Positions 1 to 6,904 of a DNA stretch of 64,000 nucleotides are shown one piece after another (position 1 is the stretch's first letter; each line of letters begins with the position of its first letter). The notes below the pieces were generated by a model. The model saw nothing but the letters and a program-made list of their open reading frames with translations. It searched no databases and was not told where the DNA came from. This DNA is from Pseudidiomarina planktonica (GTDB lineage Bacteria > Pseudomonadota > Gammaproteobacteria > Enterobacterales > Alteromonadaceae): assembly GCF_900177775.1 (NCBI RefSeq), contig NZ_FXWH01000004.1:51346-115345 (forward strand), read 5' to 3'. The translations under genes and the position numbers were made by a program.

Positions 1-904
1 GCGGCAGCAAGTTTCTGAATTCACAGAACTCGCGCATAGCTTCCAGCAAACCCTGCCGTAAGCCATTCACGTGAGTACCACCTTGCGGTGTCGGAATCAG
101 GTTCACGTAGCTTTCCATGGTGCCTTCGCCACCTTCCGGCAGCCAGGTAACCGCCCAGTCAACCGCTTCGTCTTTCGCGGCTAACTTACCGATGAAAGGC
201 TCTTCCGGCAGCGTCGGTAAATCGCTAACAGCTTCAACTAAGTAATCGCGTAAGCCATCCTGGTAGCACCAGGTTTCTTCAGTTTCATCTACCAGGTTCT
301 TAAAGTTAATAGTTAAACCCGGGCAAAGAACGGCCTTAGCGCGCAGCAAATGCGTAAGTTTTAAGGCAGAGAACTTGGCAAAATCAAAGTACTTAGGATC
401 GGGCCAGAAGCGCAACTGGGTGCCTGTGTTGCGTTTGCCTACGGTGCCGGTAATGCTGAGCTCTGACACTTTATCGCCATTCTCAAAGGCCATCTCGTAA
501 ACGTTACCGTCACGCTTTACCGTAACTTCAACACGTTTCGATAGCGCATTTACAACCGAAATACCTACCCCGTGCAAGCCACCAGAGAACTGATAATTTT
601 TATTGGAGAATTTACCACCGGCGTGCAGTCGGCTCATGATCAGCTCAACCCCGGAAACCCCTTCTTCCTGATGGATATCCACCGGCATACCACGTCCATC
701 ATCGAATACTTCCAGTGACTGGTCAGGGTGTAAAATAACCTGAAGATTGCGGGCGAACCCCGCTAGAGCCTCATCAACACTGTTATCTATTACTTCCTGC
801 CCCAGGTGATTGGGTCGACTGGTATCGGTATACATGCCGGGACGTCTGCGAACAGGCTCTAGTCCGTTTAAAACTTCTATGGCATCAGCTTTATAATCAG
901 TCAT
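1..904 (-). CDS. parE: DNA topoisomerase IV subunit B, N-terminal part (cut by window edge)
   Basis: ParE is the ATPase subunit of topoisomerase IV, which unlinks daughter chromosomes together with ParC. The start codon is the ATG at 904-902, and about 301 residues are visible before the window ends (the E. coli protein is about 630). The GHKL ATP-binding motifs are clear: an asparagine/acidic block NSVDEALAG near residues 43-51, DDGRGMPVDIH near 70-80 and GGLHGVGISVVNALS near 105-120. It begins MTDYKADAIEVLNGLEPVRR, typical of ParE rather than GyrB. It lies downstream of yqiA in the same orientation, the conserved enterobacterial order. The C-terminal TOPRIM part lies outside the window. Confidence 0.96.
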   Translation of the reverse strand, partial: MTDYKADAIEVLNGLEPVRRRPGMYTDTSRPNHLGQEVIDNSVDEALAGFARNLQVILHPDQSLEVFDDGRGMPVDIHQEEGVSGVELIMSRLHAGGKFSNKNYQFSGGLHGVGISVVNALSKRVEVTVKRDGNVYEMAFENGDKVSELSITGTVGKRNTGTQLRFWPDPKYFDFAKFSALKLTHLLRAKAVLCPGLTINFKNLVDETEETWCYQDGLRDYLVEAVSDLPTLPEEPFIGKLAAKDEAVDWAVTWLPEGGEGTMESYVNLIPTPQGGTHVNGLRQGLLEAMREFCEFRNLLP

Positions 905-963
905 GCTTTCTTCTTTATAGTTGTGTTTGCTAGCGCTCAGGATAGATTCGTGTGCCTATACTG

Positions 964-1536
964 TTACATGATTTTCAGAAACTCAAGCAGTGTCGGTACA
1001 TAGCGTTCTAAACCAACAAACCTGTGATTACCGCCGTGCTCAACCACAAGTCTTTGGCTTTGATAAAATTCCGTTGCATCCCGGTAGTTTAAGGTTTCAT
1101 CACCTTGTTGCAACAGTATCAACAACTCGCTCTGCTGAGTTAATTTCGAGCCAGCTTCCTGCAAACAGGCGACATCAGCATCGGTTAGTTGGTAGTTTTG
1201 TTTTAAATACGGGTGATAACGTTCGCGTTCATAATGATCAAAGCGCGGCCCGGGTGCAACAGCTGGATTAATTAATACACCGCGCAACTGCTGTTGCTTT
1301 AGTCGCACTATTTCACTGGCTACATAGTGAGCCCACAAGCCGCCGAGCGAACTTCCCATCACAGCACTAATTGCGTGGCTGTTGATATAGTCATCCAATA
1401 GTTGTTTTGTCGCCACCATGGAGGCAGGCAATTGCGGTAGCAAGCACTGCTTACCCGCAGCCTCAACCGCGCGTTTCATAAACTGTGCTTTGTCTGAGTC
1501 CGGACTGCTTTCAAAACCGTGCAAATATAACAGCAT
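964..1536 (-). CDS. yqiA: YqiA family alpha/beta-hydrolase esterase
   Basis: A 190-residue single-domain alpha/beta hydrolase, close to the 193 residues of E. coli YqiA, an esterase with activity on palmitoyl-CoA and nitrophenyl esters. The N-terminus MLLYLHGFESSPDSDKAQ and the nucleophile elbow GSSLGGLWAHYVA (serine near residue 62) are diagnostic. The late GGNHRF block supplies the catalytic histidine. It sits between cpdA and parE, as in enterobacteria, and probably shares their transcript. The physiological substrate is not known. Confidence 0.9.
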   Translation of the reverse strand: MLLYLHGFESSPDSDKAQFMKRAVEAAGKQCLLPQLPASMVATKQLLDDYINSHAISAVMGSSLGGLWAHYVASEIVRLKQQQLRGVLINPAVAPGPRFDHYERERYHPYLKQNYQLTDADVACLQEAGSKLTQQSELLILLQQGDETLNYRDATEFYQSQRLVVEHGGNHRFVGLERYVPTLLEFLKIM

Positions 1537-1570
1537 TATTCAATCATCCCTGTGCTTATATCAAAGCCAA

Positions 1571-2359
1571 TCAGTACACACCCTGAGTTACATCAGCAAC
1601 GCTACCATCTACCACTCGTACTACCCCACTGGTAAAAGTGCCGTTCTGCTGTAACTGCAACCACCGATAACCTGGTTTAGTACCAGCAAGCTCAAATTCC
1701 GGCGCCTTGGGTTGAAACTGCACGCTAGTTGCCGGGCAACCCAGAATAGCAGCTTGCGCATATTGCAGTCGCGACTCCTGATGGGTGTGACCATGCGCCA
1801 GCAACTTAATTGTTGGATACTGGGTCAGTAATTGCAGCAAGGGGTCAGCCTCAGCCAGCATATGGCGGTCAATAAAACAGCCTAACTTTACTGGATGGTG
1901 ATGCACAAACAAAGCCACTGGCAGCCCTTGTTGCGCCAGCGCCTCAATACGAGCCAGTTCGCTGTTTAATAAAACTCCTTCAGGGCGACCACTGTGGCTG
2001 TTCAGCAAACACACCTGCCAACCGTTTTGTTGCCAATCTCGCAGCGGATTGAGCTGGTCGAACTGCTGCGCCAGCGACGCCGGGTCATCATGGTTACCGG
2101 GTAACCAAAACCAGCTACTGCCCGGAAAGTGTTGCAGGCACTGGGCTTGCAGCCACGCTAAAGTGTCAGGGTTGGCGTCATGACTAAGGTCGCCGGTTAA
2201 AATGATACTTTGCGGCAGAAAATAGCGTGCCATGTGCTCCAGCACACAAGTCAGATTAGCCTTAGTGTCTACCCCAGCCAGGCGGGCATCAGGGTCACTA
2301 AATAAATGGCAATCCGTTATCTGAATGACACTAACCGGAGTTTGCACTGCTGCTGACAT
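1571..2359 (-). CDS. cpdA: 3',5'-cyclic-AMP phosphodiesterase CpdA
   Basis: A class III cAMP phosphodiesterase that hydrolyses cAMP to AMP and so tunes CRP signalling. Calcineurin-type metal-binding motifs appear in order: ITDCHLF, TGDLSHD, LPGNHDD, FVHHHP and LAHGHTHQ. An upstream in-frame start at 2416 would make 281 residues. I prefer the ATG at 2359-2357, giving 262 residues that begin MSAAVQTPVSVIQITDCHL, because it overlaps the yqiB stop as TAATG (translational coupling) and the extra 19 residues lie inside yqiB. Neighbours match the conserved nudF-yqiB-cpdA-yqiA-parE block. Confidence 0.93.
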   Translation of the reverse strand: MSAAVQTPVSVIQITDCHLFSDPDARLAGVDTKANLTCVLEHMARYFLPQSIILTGDLSHDANPDTLAWLQAQCLQHFPGSSWFWLPGNHDDPASLAQQFDQLNPLRDWQQNGWQVCLLNSHSGRPEGVLLNSELARIEALAQQGLPVALFVHHHPVKLGCFIDRHMLAEADPLLQLLTQYPTIKLLAHGHTHQESRLQYAQAAILGCPATSVQFQPKAPEFELAGTKPGYRWLQLQQNGTFTSGVVRVVDGSVADVTQGVY

Positions 2360-2811
2360 TAACTGTAAGCCCACTGCAAATCTGACCGCCCTTGCTGCAA
2401 GCAAAGTTGCAGCCATTCAGCCAGAAATTTATTTACCTGACGTTTCTCATCGGCCTCGTGCATGTTCGGATTCGGTGTTTCGTAGCGCGCCTGTAGCCGC
2501 GAAATGCCATTACTACTGGTTACTTCGGCCAAGCGAGCATCGTGGTACAACCGAACTTCAATATCCGCTTCCAGCGCCGTGGGATAAGACCAGGAACTCC
2601 GTTCTTGTTTGATTTGCACTATGGTTGTAAAGGGCGCTGCTTCTTTAATTTCAACTTCAAACAGCAAGTGCTCACTCACCCGTACCTGACGCTTTGCGCC
2701 AACAGCATTCGACTGCGGCAACAGCCGTTGCAGCGCCACATAGTTACGCGCTGCCAAACGCTGTAAGGCAGCTAAATCGAATTTGTAGGGTGGCTTAAAG
2801 TTACTTCTCAT
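2359..2811 (-). CDS. yqiB: DUF1249 family protein YqiB
   Basis: A 150-residue cytoplasmic protein of the DUF1249/YqiB family, about 140 residues in E. coli. The family signature is the N-terminal KPPYKFDLAALQRLAARNYV and the acidic, aromatic core that follows. No catalytic motif, signal peptide or membrane segment is visible. It abuts the nudF stop (2812) and overlaps the cpdA start by one base, so all three are probably co-translated. Function is unknown, and conservation of the neighbourhood is the only clue. Confidence 0.85.
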   Translation of the reverse strand: MRSNFKPPYKFDLAALQRLAARNYVALQRLLPQSNAVGAKRQVRVSEHLLFEVEIKEAAPFTTIVQIKQERSSWSYPTALEADIEVRLYHDARLAEVTSSNGISRLQARYETPNPNMHEADEKRQVNKFLAEWLQLCLQQGRSDLQWAYS

Positions 2812-3450
2812 TCAGTCCTTCTTATCTGCAAACAGCTGATGCCGGTGAAGTTGTAACCATTGTAGCGCAATCACGCTCACCGCATTGTCTATTTTTCCGT
2901 CGGCAAGCATGGCTTCAACCTCGGTCCGGGCGCAAACATGAACCCGAATATCCTCATTTTCGTCCTCAACACCGCCCAGCGCGCTTGCACTGCGGCTGTC
3001 GACTTCAGCAATATAAACATAAACGCGTTCTGACATCCCGCCAGGGCTTGATAAGTAGCTCATAGCGAAATGCAATTGCTGAGCTTTAAGACCAGCTTCC
3101 TCTTCCAGTTCACGCCGTGCAACATCAGCCCAGTCGTCGTCTTTGTCAGAAACCATGCCGGCCACAAACTCGAACAACCAGGGGCTTTCACTGGTGGGCA
3201 TAGCGCCAACCCGGAACTGCTCAATTAATACAATTTCATCGCGTTTTGGATCATAAGGCAGCACCGCAACGGCATGCCCGCGCTCCATTAATTCGCGATC
3301 AAGCCAGGCTGACCAGCCGCCAGCAAACAATCGATGCCGCAAGCGCAACCGGGAAGTGGATAAGAAACCTGAGTACAAGGATTCTTTGTGCTCAACTTCC
3401 ACGTCGGTACGATCAAATTTTAACTTAGGTTCTGGTTCGGATTGTTGCAC
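2812..3450 (-). CDS. nudF: ADP-ribose pyrophosphatase (Nudix)
   Basis: Hydrolyses ADP-ribose to AMP and ribose 5-phosphate. It has 212 residues, like E. coli NudF (209). The Nudix box runs from about residue 103: GMVSD, then an Asp-rich stretch, then ARRELEEEAGL, which holds the REXXEE metal ligands. The first loop is one residue longer than in E. coli and the usual GX5E glutamate is an aspartate; the frame is intact, so this is a variant and not an error. The start is GTG at 3450, preceded by a GAGGG ribosome-binding site. It leads the nudF-yqiB-cpdA-yqiA-parE operon and is divergent from tolC. Confidence 0.92.
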   Translation of the reverse strand: MQQSEPEPKLKFDRTDVEVEHKESLYSGFLSTSRLRLRHRLFAGGWSAWLDRELMERGHAVAVLPYDPKRDEIVLIEQFRVGAMPTSESPWLFEFVAGMVSDKDDDWADVARRELEEEAGLKAQQLHFAMSYLSSPGGMSERVYVYIAEVDSRSASALGGVEDENEDIRVHVCARTEVEAMLADGKIDNAVSVIALQWLQLHRHQLFADKKD

Positions 3451-3728
3451 TAAACCCTCTCATTTGTCGTAGTAGCTATGAGTTCTGACGAAACAAGGTT
3501 GAATCCGTCAGTAAATTTCATAAACTACAAAAATTAGTGAATCAACCTACAAAATGTAAAATAGGTCTGCTTAAAAAACATTCTGTTACACTTGCATATA
3601 AACCGTTGCACAACTTTACCTGATTATTGAGCGACCAACAGGTAAACTAGTATTCATTCAAGACTGTATGTAAACTCGTGAATAACCAGAAACATACTAT
3701 AAACCGCGTAAATAGGGACACCCTTACG

Positions 3729-5114
3729 ATGAAAAAGTGTTTTTTATCTGTCTTCGTTAGCCTCACATTAGGTGCGGGCAGTTTCACCGCGCAAGCTAGC
3801 GACCTGACTAGCGTTTATCAACTCGCTCTGAAAAATGATCCAACCTTACTGCGCACCGATGCGGAACGCCGGGCAGCGCAACGTGGCGTAGACATCGCCA
3901 ACGCTAGTTGGTGGCCACAAATTGGTTTTGAGGCTGGTTATGCGCGTCAAGAAAGCGAATCAGCACAACCAAGCGAAAGTGGTAACCTATTTATTGTTGA
4001 CCGTGAAAGCACAGGCTGGAACGCCGGTGTAAGTTTATCGCAAAGCTTATTTGATATGAGTGTTTGGGACGAAACTGACATTGCCGAAAAGCAAGCGTTA
4101 CGCGCCGAACTTGGTTATCAAGCGGTACGTCAAGGTCTGATGATTCGCGTAGTAAACGCCTATTTCTCAGTGCTGGAACGCAAAGATGACTTAGCTTTTG
4201 CAACGGCAGAAAAACGCGCTATTGAGCGTCAATTAGAGCAAACCAAACAACGTTTCTCGGTTGGTTTAACCGCTATTACCGACGTGCATGAAGCTCAGGC
4301 ACAATATGATAATGCGGTAGCTCTTGAAATTCAGGCTCAGAATGCTGTTGAAATTGCGCTGGAAAGTTTGCGCGAAATTACTGGTCAATATCACCAGCAA
4401 TTAGCCGCACTGGACACTAATACGTTTTCACCAAGCAGTCCTGACCCAGATGAAGTACGCAAATGGGTAGCTATTAGTGAAGAGAAGAATCTGGATTTAA
4501 TGGTTGAACGCGTTTCAGTTGAAATTGCCGATCAGCAAATTTCTCTGGCAACCACCGGCCACTATCCGACACTTTCGCTCGATGCGAGCTATTCAACGAA
4601 CGACAGCGAGTCAACCATCACCTCCAACGAGATGAGTCAAACCAACGACTTACCGCGGTTGGATTCACAGTCTATTGGCGTAACTTTGCGCGTACCTATT
4701 TTTTCTGGCTTCCGTACCTCAGCACAAGCACAGCAAGCGCGTGAGCAATTCGTAGCAGCTAGCGAGCAGTTGGAATTAGTACGCCGTACCGTTGAACGCG
4801 AAGTGCGCACAGCGTTTTACGATGTGGTCGCTTCATTGTCTACTATCCGCGCACTTGAACAAGCGGTGGTTTCTGCTGAAAGCGCGTTAAAAGCAACTCA
4901 AGCTGGTTTTGATGTGGGTACCCGGACTATTGTTGATGTGTTAGACAGTACTCGTAACTTGTTCAACGCACGCCGTAACCTATCTACCGCTCGCTACGGT
5001 TATATTCGTCAGTACCTGACCTTGCGCCAGGCGTCTGGTGAAATTTCTGAAGCAGATTTGAATGCCATTAACCAGAGCCTCAGCGATGATGCTCCGGACA
5101 CAGCTGCCGAGTAG
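3729..5114 (+). CDS. tolC: TolC family outer-membrane channel
   Basis: The outer-membrane exit duct for type I secretion and tripartite efflux pumps. An in-frame GTG at 3678 would add 17 residues. The ATG at 3729 is preferred because it starts a proper signal peptide (MKKCFLSV, hydrophobic core, AQA-S cleavage region), leaving about 440 mature residues, the usual TolC length. Two outer-membrane efflux (OEP) repeats are visible, at about 25-215 and 225-440, with coiled-coil-rich segments (RQLEQTKQRFSVGLTAITDV and ALKATQAGFDVGTRTIVDVL are the paired repeat signatures). Divergent linkage to nudF matches E. coli. A strong terminator follows. Confidence 0.94.
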   Translation: MKKCFLSVFVSLTLGAGSFTAQASDLTSVYQLALKNDPTLLRTDAERRAAQRGVDIANASWWPQIGFEAGYARQESESAQPSESGNLFIVDRESTGWNAGVSLSQSLFDMSVWDETDIAEKQALRAELGYQAVRQGLMIRVVNAYFSVLERKDDLAFATAEKRAIERQLEQTKQRFSVGLTAITDVHEAQAQYDNAVALEIQAQNAVEIALESLREITGQYHQQLAALDTNTFSPSSPDPDEVRKWVAISEEKNLDLMVERVSVEIADQQISLATTGHYPTLSLDASYSTNDSESTITSNEMSQTNDLPRLDSQSIGVTLRVPIFSGFRTSAQAQQAREQFVAASEQLELVRRTVEREVRTAFYDVVASLSTIRALEQAVVSAESALKATQAGFDVGTRTIVDVLDSTRNLFNARRNLSTARYGYIRQYLTLRQASGEISEADLNAINQSLSDDAPDTAAE

Positions 5115-5145
5115 CGCTTAAGCTACAAAGTAAAATGTTTCCGTT

Positions 5146-5184
5146 AAAACGGGCTGTTCAGTGTTGAGCTGAACAGCCCGTTTT
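5146..5184 (+). terminator. Rho-independent terminator after tolC
   Basis: A perfect 15-bp inverted repeat (5146-5160 with 5170-5184, core GGGCTGTTCA / TGAACAGCCC) around a 9-nt loop, ending in TTTT. It lies 31 bp past the tolC stop and 38 bp before the lpxL start, so it separates the two transcription units. Confidence 0.88.
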
Positions 5185-5222
5185 CTGTTAGAATCACTGC
5201 AAACATCAGACAGGTAGTGCTT

Positions 5223-6152
5223 GTGATAGAAAAACCAAAGTTCCAGCTTCGTTTCCTAAGCCCAAAATACTGGCCAACCTGGTTAGGTATCGGCATTTTG
5301 TATCTGATTTCCTGGCTGCCGTATCGCTGGCAATTGGCGTTAGGTAAAGGCTTGGGTTTATTGTTTTACAAATGGGTACCCAAGCGCACCAATATAGCTC
5401 GTCGTAATCTTGAACTTTGTTTTCCCGACAAAAGTGCAGAAGAGATTGAACAGTTAACCAAGCGTAATATCATGAATACCGGTATAGCTTTTTTCGAAAC
5501 CGGTATGGCGTGGTGGTGGCCAAACTGGCGAATTAAACGCAAACTCCATATTCACGGCATTGAACATCTGCGCGCGGCACAACAAGACGGTCGCGGCGTA
5601 TTATTGCTCTTGTTTCACTTTCTAAGTTTAGAAGTTCACGCACGACTCATGGGATTTATTGAGCCATCGGTTGGTTTGTACCGCCCACACAACAATCCGT
5701 TAATGGAGTTTTTGCAGACGCGCGGTCGTGGTCGTTCGAATAAATATTTGATTCGCAAAAATGATGTTCGCAGTATGATAAGAGCACTGAACCGCGGAGA
5801 TATTGCCGGTTATCTGCCGGATCAGGATTATGGGCGTAAACGTACTGTGTTTGTGCCATTTTTTGCTGTTCCTGAAACCAGCACCACCACCGGCACTTTG
5901 TTATTTGCTGAAAATGCAGATTGTGCGGTTATGCCAACTACGTGTTTTCGCCGCAAAGACGGCAGCGGATACGATATAACTTTCTATCCGGCTTTTGAAA
6001 ATTTTCCAACGGCCGATGAAAAGGAATCAGTACGACGGGTCAACTCGATGGTGGAGTTCGCAGTCGAACAAATGCCAGACCAGTACTTATGGGTGCATCG
6101 CCGATTTAAGACACGCCCTAATGAAAATGATAAGGACCTGTATAAAAACTAA
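5223..6152 (+). CDS. lpxL: Kdo-lipid A secondary acyltransferase, LpxL/LpxP type
   Basis: An inner-membrane acyltransferase that adds a secondary acyl chain (lauroyl-type in E. coli) from acyl-ACP to Kdo-lipid IVA. About 309 residues, with one N-terminal membrane anchor (WLGIGILYLISWLPY). The catalytic HX4E motif is HFLSLE near residue 132, followed by LYRPHNNPL and RSMIRALNRGDIAGYLPDQD, typical of LpxL/LpxP rather than LpxM. Two GTG starts are possible, 5217 and 5223. I chose 5223 because the AGG at 5212-5214 is then properly spaced and the protein begins MIEKPKFQLRFLSPKYW like family members. The TAA stop overlaps the next ATG. Chain-length preference cannot be read from sequence. Confidence 0.88.
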   Translation: MIEKPKFQLRFLSPKYWPTWLGIGILYLISWLPYRWQLALGKGLGLLFYKWVPKRTNIARRNLELCFPDKSAEEIEQLTKRNIMNTGIAFFETGMAWWWPNWRIKRKLHIHGIEHLRAAQQDGRGVLLLLFHFLSLEVHARLMGFIEPSVGLYRPHNNPLMEFLQTRGRGRSNKYLIRKNDVRSMIRALNRGDIAGYLPDQDYGRKRTVFVPFFAVPETSTTTGTLLFAENADCAVMPTTCFRRKDGSGYDITFYPAFENFPTADEKESVRRVNSMVEFAVEQMPDQYLWVHRRFKTRPNENDKDLYKN

Positions 6153-6904
6153 TGCGTAAACCAGCACGAACTCAAAAATATAAAGCCCCCCAGCGCGCTC
6201 TCGCAGCGCGCCACTGGGTAATTATTAGTATTGTGATCGCGCTTGGCGCAGCAGCTATTTTTTATCGGGACTGGATTCTAAACGTGCAGTTGAATGATTC
6301 AGACGGATTCAAAATCGCCATTAAAGAGCGCGAGGCGAAACAGCAGAATCCAGATAACCTACAAAACAGTATTTCACGTTTCTTTGCCGGCATCCGGTCG
6401 GGTTCAGCCCCCCTGGAAGATGAGTTAAGCCCTTATGTTATAGAGCTTGAGCAAACGCCAATCCCCCTGGCACAAGTACTTTCTCACTTAGAGCAGGAAG
6501 TAAATTCAAGTAACTTAGAAGCGTTGCCTGACAATTGGAAAGGCTCTCGCGACGAGCACTGGTTTATGACGGACGACACCATTAAACAACGTCTTGAACA
6601 GATTGCAGTGGCGGAAAATATGACTTTTATTTGGTGGTTGCAGCGTGATTACATAGTGAAATCACCCTTCTCCATTGACGCCCATTTTGTTGAGTTAGTG
6701 AACGAAGTCGCCATTACCGTAAATGACGACTATCAGGATCAGGTGATGGCGTATATCTGTTTTCCACATCGTGCCGTTCTCATTATTGAGAAGCCACCAA
6801 CCATTGAGTTACCTGCAGCTTGTATGAGCGTGGAATCCCTGCACCAGAAAAACGCACCAATAAAACGCGAAGGGTTACCCAACCTACAAATCAAAAACCA
6901 GTGA
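6152..6904 (+). CDS. Membrane-anchored protein with TcpQ-like C-terminal domain
   Basis: A 250-residue protein of uncertain function. Residues 1-20 are basic, about 21-40 form a single membrane segment (WVIISIVIALGAAAIFY), and the rest should be periplasmic. The part from about 130 to 220 (HWFMTDDTIKQRLEQIAVAENMTFIWW, then DYIVKSPFSIDAHFVELVNEVAI) resembles the TcpQ/PilL-N fold found in pilus and secretin-associated proteins. This is a fold-level impression, not a firm assignment. Its ATG overlaps the lpxL stop (TAATG), so the two are co-translated. Its 3' end overlaps the glnE stop by 21 bp on the opposite strand. Confidence 0.62.
   Translation: MRKPARTQKYKAPQRALAARHWVIISIVIALGAAAIFYRDWILNVQLNDSDGFKIAIKEREAKQQNPDNLQNSISRFFAGIRSGSAPLEDELSPYVIELEQTPIPLAQVLSHLEQEVNSSNLEALPDNWKGSRDEHWFMTDDTIKQRLEQIAVAENMTFIWWLQRDYIVKSPFSIDAHFVELVNEVAITVNDDYQDQVMAYICFPHRAVLIIEKPPTIELPAACMSVESLHQKNAPIKREGLPNLQIKNQ

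Noticed and set aside
990..1271. Open frame on the plus strand opposite yqiA
   Set aside because: No ribosome-binding site or family similarity; it is a shadow of the well-supported yqiA on the other strand. The same reasoning applies to the other overlapping frames across the window.
3081..3150. The Nudix box of nudF has an extra residue and Asp for Glu, which might signal a sequencing error
   Set aside because: The frame continues correctly on both sides and REXXEE is intact; it is best read as a natural variant.
6884..6904. A 21-bp overlap of glnE with the convergent TcpQ-like gene, possibly a frameshifted end
   Set aside because: Both reading frames look complete at normal length (glnE 945 residues, like E. 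coli), so a simple antisense overlap is enough.
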